Positions 20,970 through 21,974 of a DNA stretch of 21,974 bases are shown here, piece after piece. This stretch comes from Avoscillospira sp045589035 (GTDB lineage: Bacteria; Bacillota; Clostridia; Oscillospirales; Oscillospiraceae). The position numbers were made by a program, and so were the translations under genes. The notes below the pieces were generated by a model. That model saw only the letters and a list, made by a program, of their open reading frames with translations, ran no database searches and was not told where the DNA came from. Within the stretch, counting starts at the first letter, position 1. Each line of letters starts with the position of its first letter. The stretch lies in NCBI GenBank assembly GCA_045589035.1, contig JAZNFJ010000105.1:1-21974 (forward strand). The letters are read 5' to 3'.

Positions 20970-21947
20970 ATGGCAAAAAGCGAAGGACAGAAACTGAAAC
21001 TGCTGTATCTGAAAAAGTTTTTGGAGGAGCAGTCCGACGAAAACCATCCCTTGAACACGGAACGGATTTTGGAATATCTGGCTGCCCACGACATCAAGGC
21101 AGAACGGAAATCCATTTACAGCGACATTGCCTGCCTGCAGGATTTCGGCATGGATATTATCCACCAGCCGGGCAGAGGCGGCGGTTACTATCTGGCATCC
21201 CGGGAGTTTGAACTGCCGGAACTGAAATTGCTGGTGGATGCGGTACAATCCTCCCGTTTTCTCACCGGCAAAAAGTCCATGCAGCTGATATCCAAACTGA
21301 GCGGTCTGGCAAGCCAGCATGAAGCCGGCGGTCTGAAGCGGCAGGTCATGGTCACCGGTCGGGTCAAGACCATGAATGAGAGTATTTATTATACAGTCGA
21401 TCAGCTTCATGAAGCCATTGCCAGGAATTCCCAGATCCAGTTCCGCTATACGGAGTGGGGTGTGGACCGCAAGCGCCATGACCGCCCCGGCCCCTATGAA
21501 GCCAGCCCCTACGGCTTGGTCTGGGACGATGAATATTATTATCTGGTGGCCCATTCTCCCCGCCATGGCATGACCCACTACCGGGTGGATAAGATGGCGG
21601 ATATCACCCTGACAGGGGAACCCCGTTATATTGATCCTGCCGCAAAGAAACTGGACCCGGCGGCCTACGGACGCAATGTCTTCGGCATGTTCGGCAGAGA
21701 AACGGTTTCCGTCCGTATGCGTTTCCATAATTCTCTGGCAGGTGTCATCATCGACCGCTTCGGCGCCGATACCATGCTGATCCCCGATGGAGAGGAACAC
21801 TTTATCTTCACCATGGATATCGCGGTTTCTCCCATGTTCTTCGGCTGGATCTCCGGCTTCGGCACCCGGGCAAAGATTCTCTCCCCCCAGAGTGTCATTG
21901 ACGAGTATGTAAAACTCTGCAAACCCGCCTTGGAGCAGTATGAATAA
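20970..21947 (+). CDS. WYL-domain transcriptional regulator (DeoR-like HTH)
   Basis: The 325-residue protein has an N-terminal winged helix (about 1-70, with LKLLYLKKFLEEQSD, ERKSIYSDIACLQDFG and GRGGGYYLA), a WYL domain (about 145-220: IQFRYTEWG, ASPYGLVWDDEYYYLVAH, HYRVDKM) and a C-terminal WCX-type extension (VSVRMRFHNSLAGVIIDRFG, SPMFFGWISGFG). WYL proteins are ligand-sensing regulators; known ligands are nucleic acids or nucleotides in some members, which would fit the neighbouring guanine deaminase, but this is inference. The ATG at 20970 has GAGGTGA upstream; an open frame reaching back to 20850 crosses the promoter and is not used. It stands alone with no defence genes beside it in this window. 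Confidence 0.92.
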   Translation: MAKSEGQKLKLLYLKKFLEEQSDENHPLNTERILEYLAAHDIKAERKSIYSDIACLQDFGMDIIHQPGRGGGYYLASREFELPELKLLVDAVQSSRFLTGKKSMQLISKLSGLASQHEAGGLKRQVMVTGRVKTMNESIYYTVDQLHEAIARNSQIQFRYTEWGVDRKRHDRPGPYEASPYGLVWDDEYYYLVAHSPRHGMTHYRVDKMADITLTGEPRYIDPAAKKLDPAAYGRNVFGMFGRETVSVRMRFHNSLAGVIIDRFGADTMLIPDGEEHFIFTMDIAVSPMFFGWISGFGTRAKILSPQSVIDEYVKLCKPALEQYE

Positions 21948-21950
21948 AGA

Positions 21951-21974
21951 AAAGCCCCGAACCGATCGGTTCGG
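21951..21974 (+). terminator. Terminator of the WYL gene, cut by the window end
   Basis: AAAAGCCCCGAACC-GATC-GGTTCGG begins right after the stop; the 3' arm and T-run continue outside the window. Confidence 0.8.

Noticed and set aside
20970..21947. WYL regulator as part of a phage-defence island
   Set aside because: WYL proteins often accompany defence genes, but here the neighbours are guanine deaminase and a terminator; nothing defence-like is visible before the window ends.

Overview
The window looks like a chromosomal segment of a Gram-positive anaerobe of the class Clostridia, most likely an Oscillospiraceae/Ruminococcaceae-type gut bacterium. The evidence is a Firmicutes-type EF-Tu, a T-box leader in front of cysE-cysS, consensus TTGACA/TATAAT promoters, strong GGAGG ribosome binding sites, moderate GC content, and a DUF4330 / O-antigen-ligase-like / CsaB / TuaH-like cell-wall polymer locus. 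The family assignment is inference; no 16S or other marker is present beyond tuf and tsaD.

Layout, left to right. (1) 1-1050: the 3' part of tuf with its terminator. (2) 1129-2711: a more AT-rich cassette of a TetR-family regulator divergent from a cation-diffusion-facilitator metal exporter, with a paired inverted operator between them. (3) 2754-8251: a cell-surface polysaccharide locus made of two divergent units (Wzy/WaaL-like membrane protein plus DUF4330 protein leftward; a glycosyltransferase-CsaB fusion plus a TuaH-like glycosyltransferase rightward). They fire from overlapping promoters whose -10 boxes form one palindrome. (4) 8299-9867: a large secreted lipoprotein of the Cthe_2159-like carbohydrate-binding beta-helix type with a Pro/Gly-rich tail. 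(5) 9968-12324: a promoter, a cysteine-type T-box, cysE, and a cysS gene interrupted by an in-frame TAA. (6) 12421-16383: polA-rimI-tsaD, overlapping genes. (7) 16421-17161: a noncoding region with a DnaA-box-like cluster and a tRNA-Thr(CGT) gene flanked by partial tRNA copies that are each interrupted by a hairpin-rich insert. (8) 17163-19497: a redox/metal neighbourhood with an ECF-S-like membrane protein, a NifX-DUF1292 fusion with a Cys/His-rich linker, a divergent Crp/Fnr regulator and a thioredoxin. (9) 19588-21947: guanine deaminase divergent from a WYL-domain regulator.

How the genes fit together. The CsaB/GT/Wzy set should build and pyruvylate a wall polymer, which in other Gram-positives anchors SLH-domain surface proteins. 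The T-box couples cysteine synthesis and charging to uncharged tRNA-Cys. The Crp/Fnr protein has a CRP-like recognition helix, and a TGTGA-N5-TCACA palindrome sits at about -41 of the trxA promoter, so trxA is a plausible target.

The items most worth a second look are the nonsense codon in cysS, the interrupted tRNA-half copies around tRNA-Thr, the NifX-DUF1292 fusion and the regulatory palindromes. No CRISPR array, insertion sequence, phage gene or recognisable defence system is visible.
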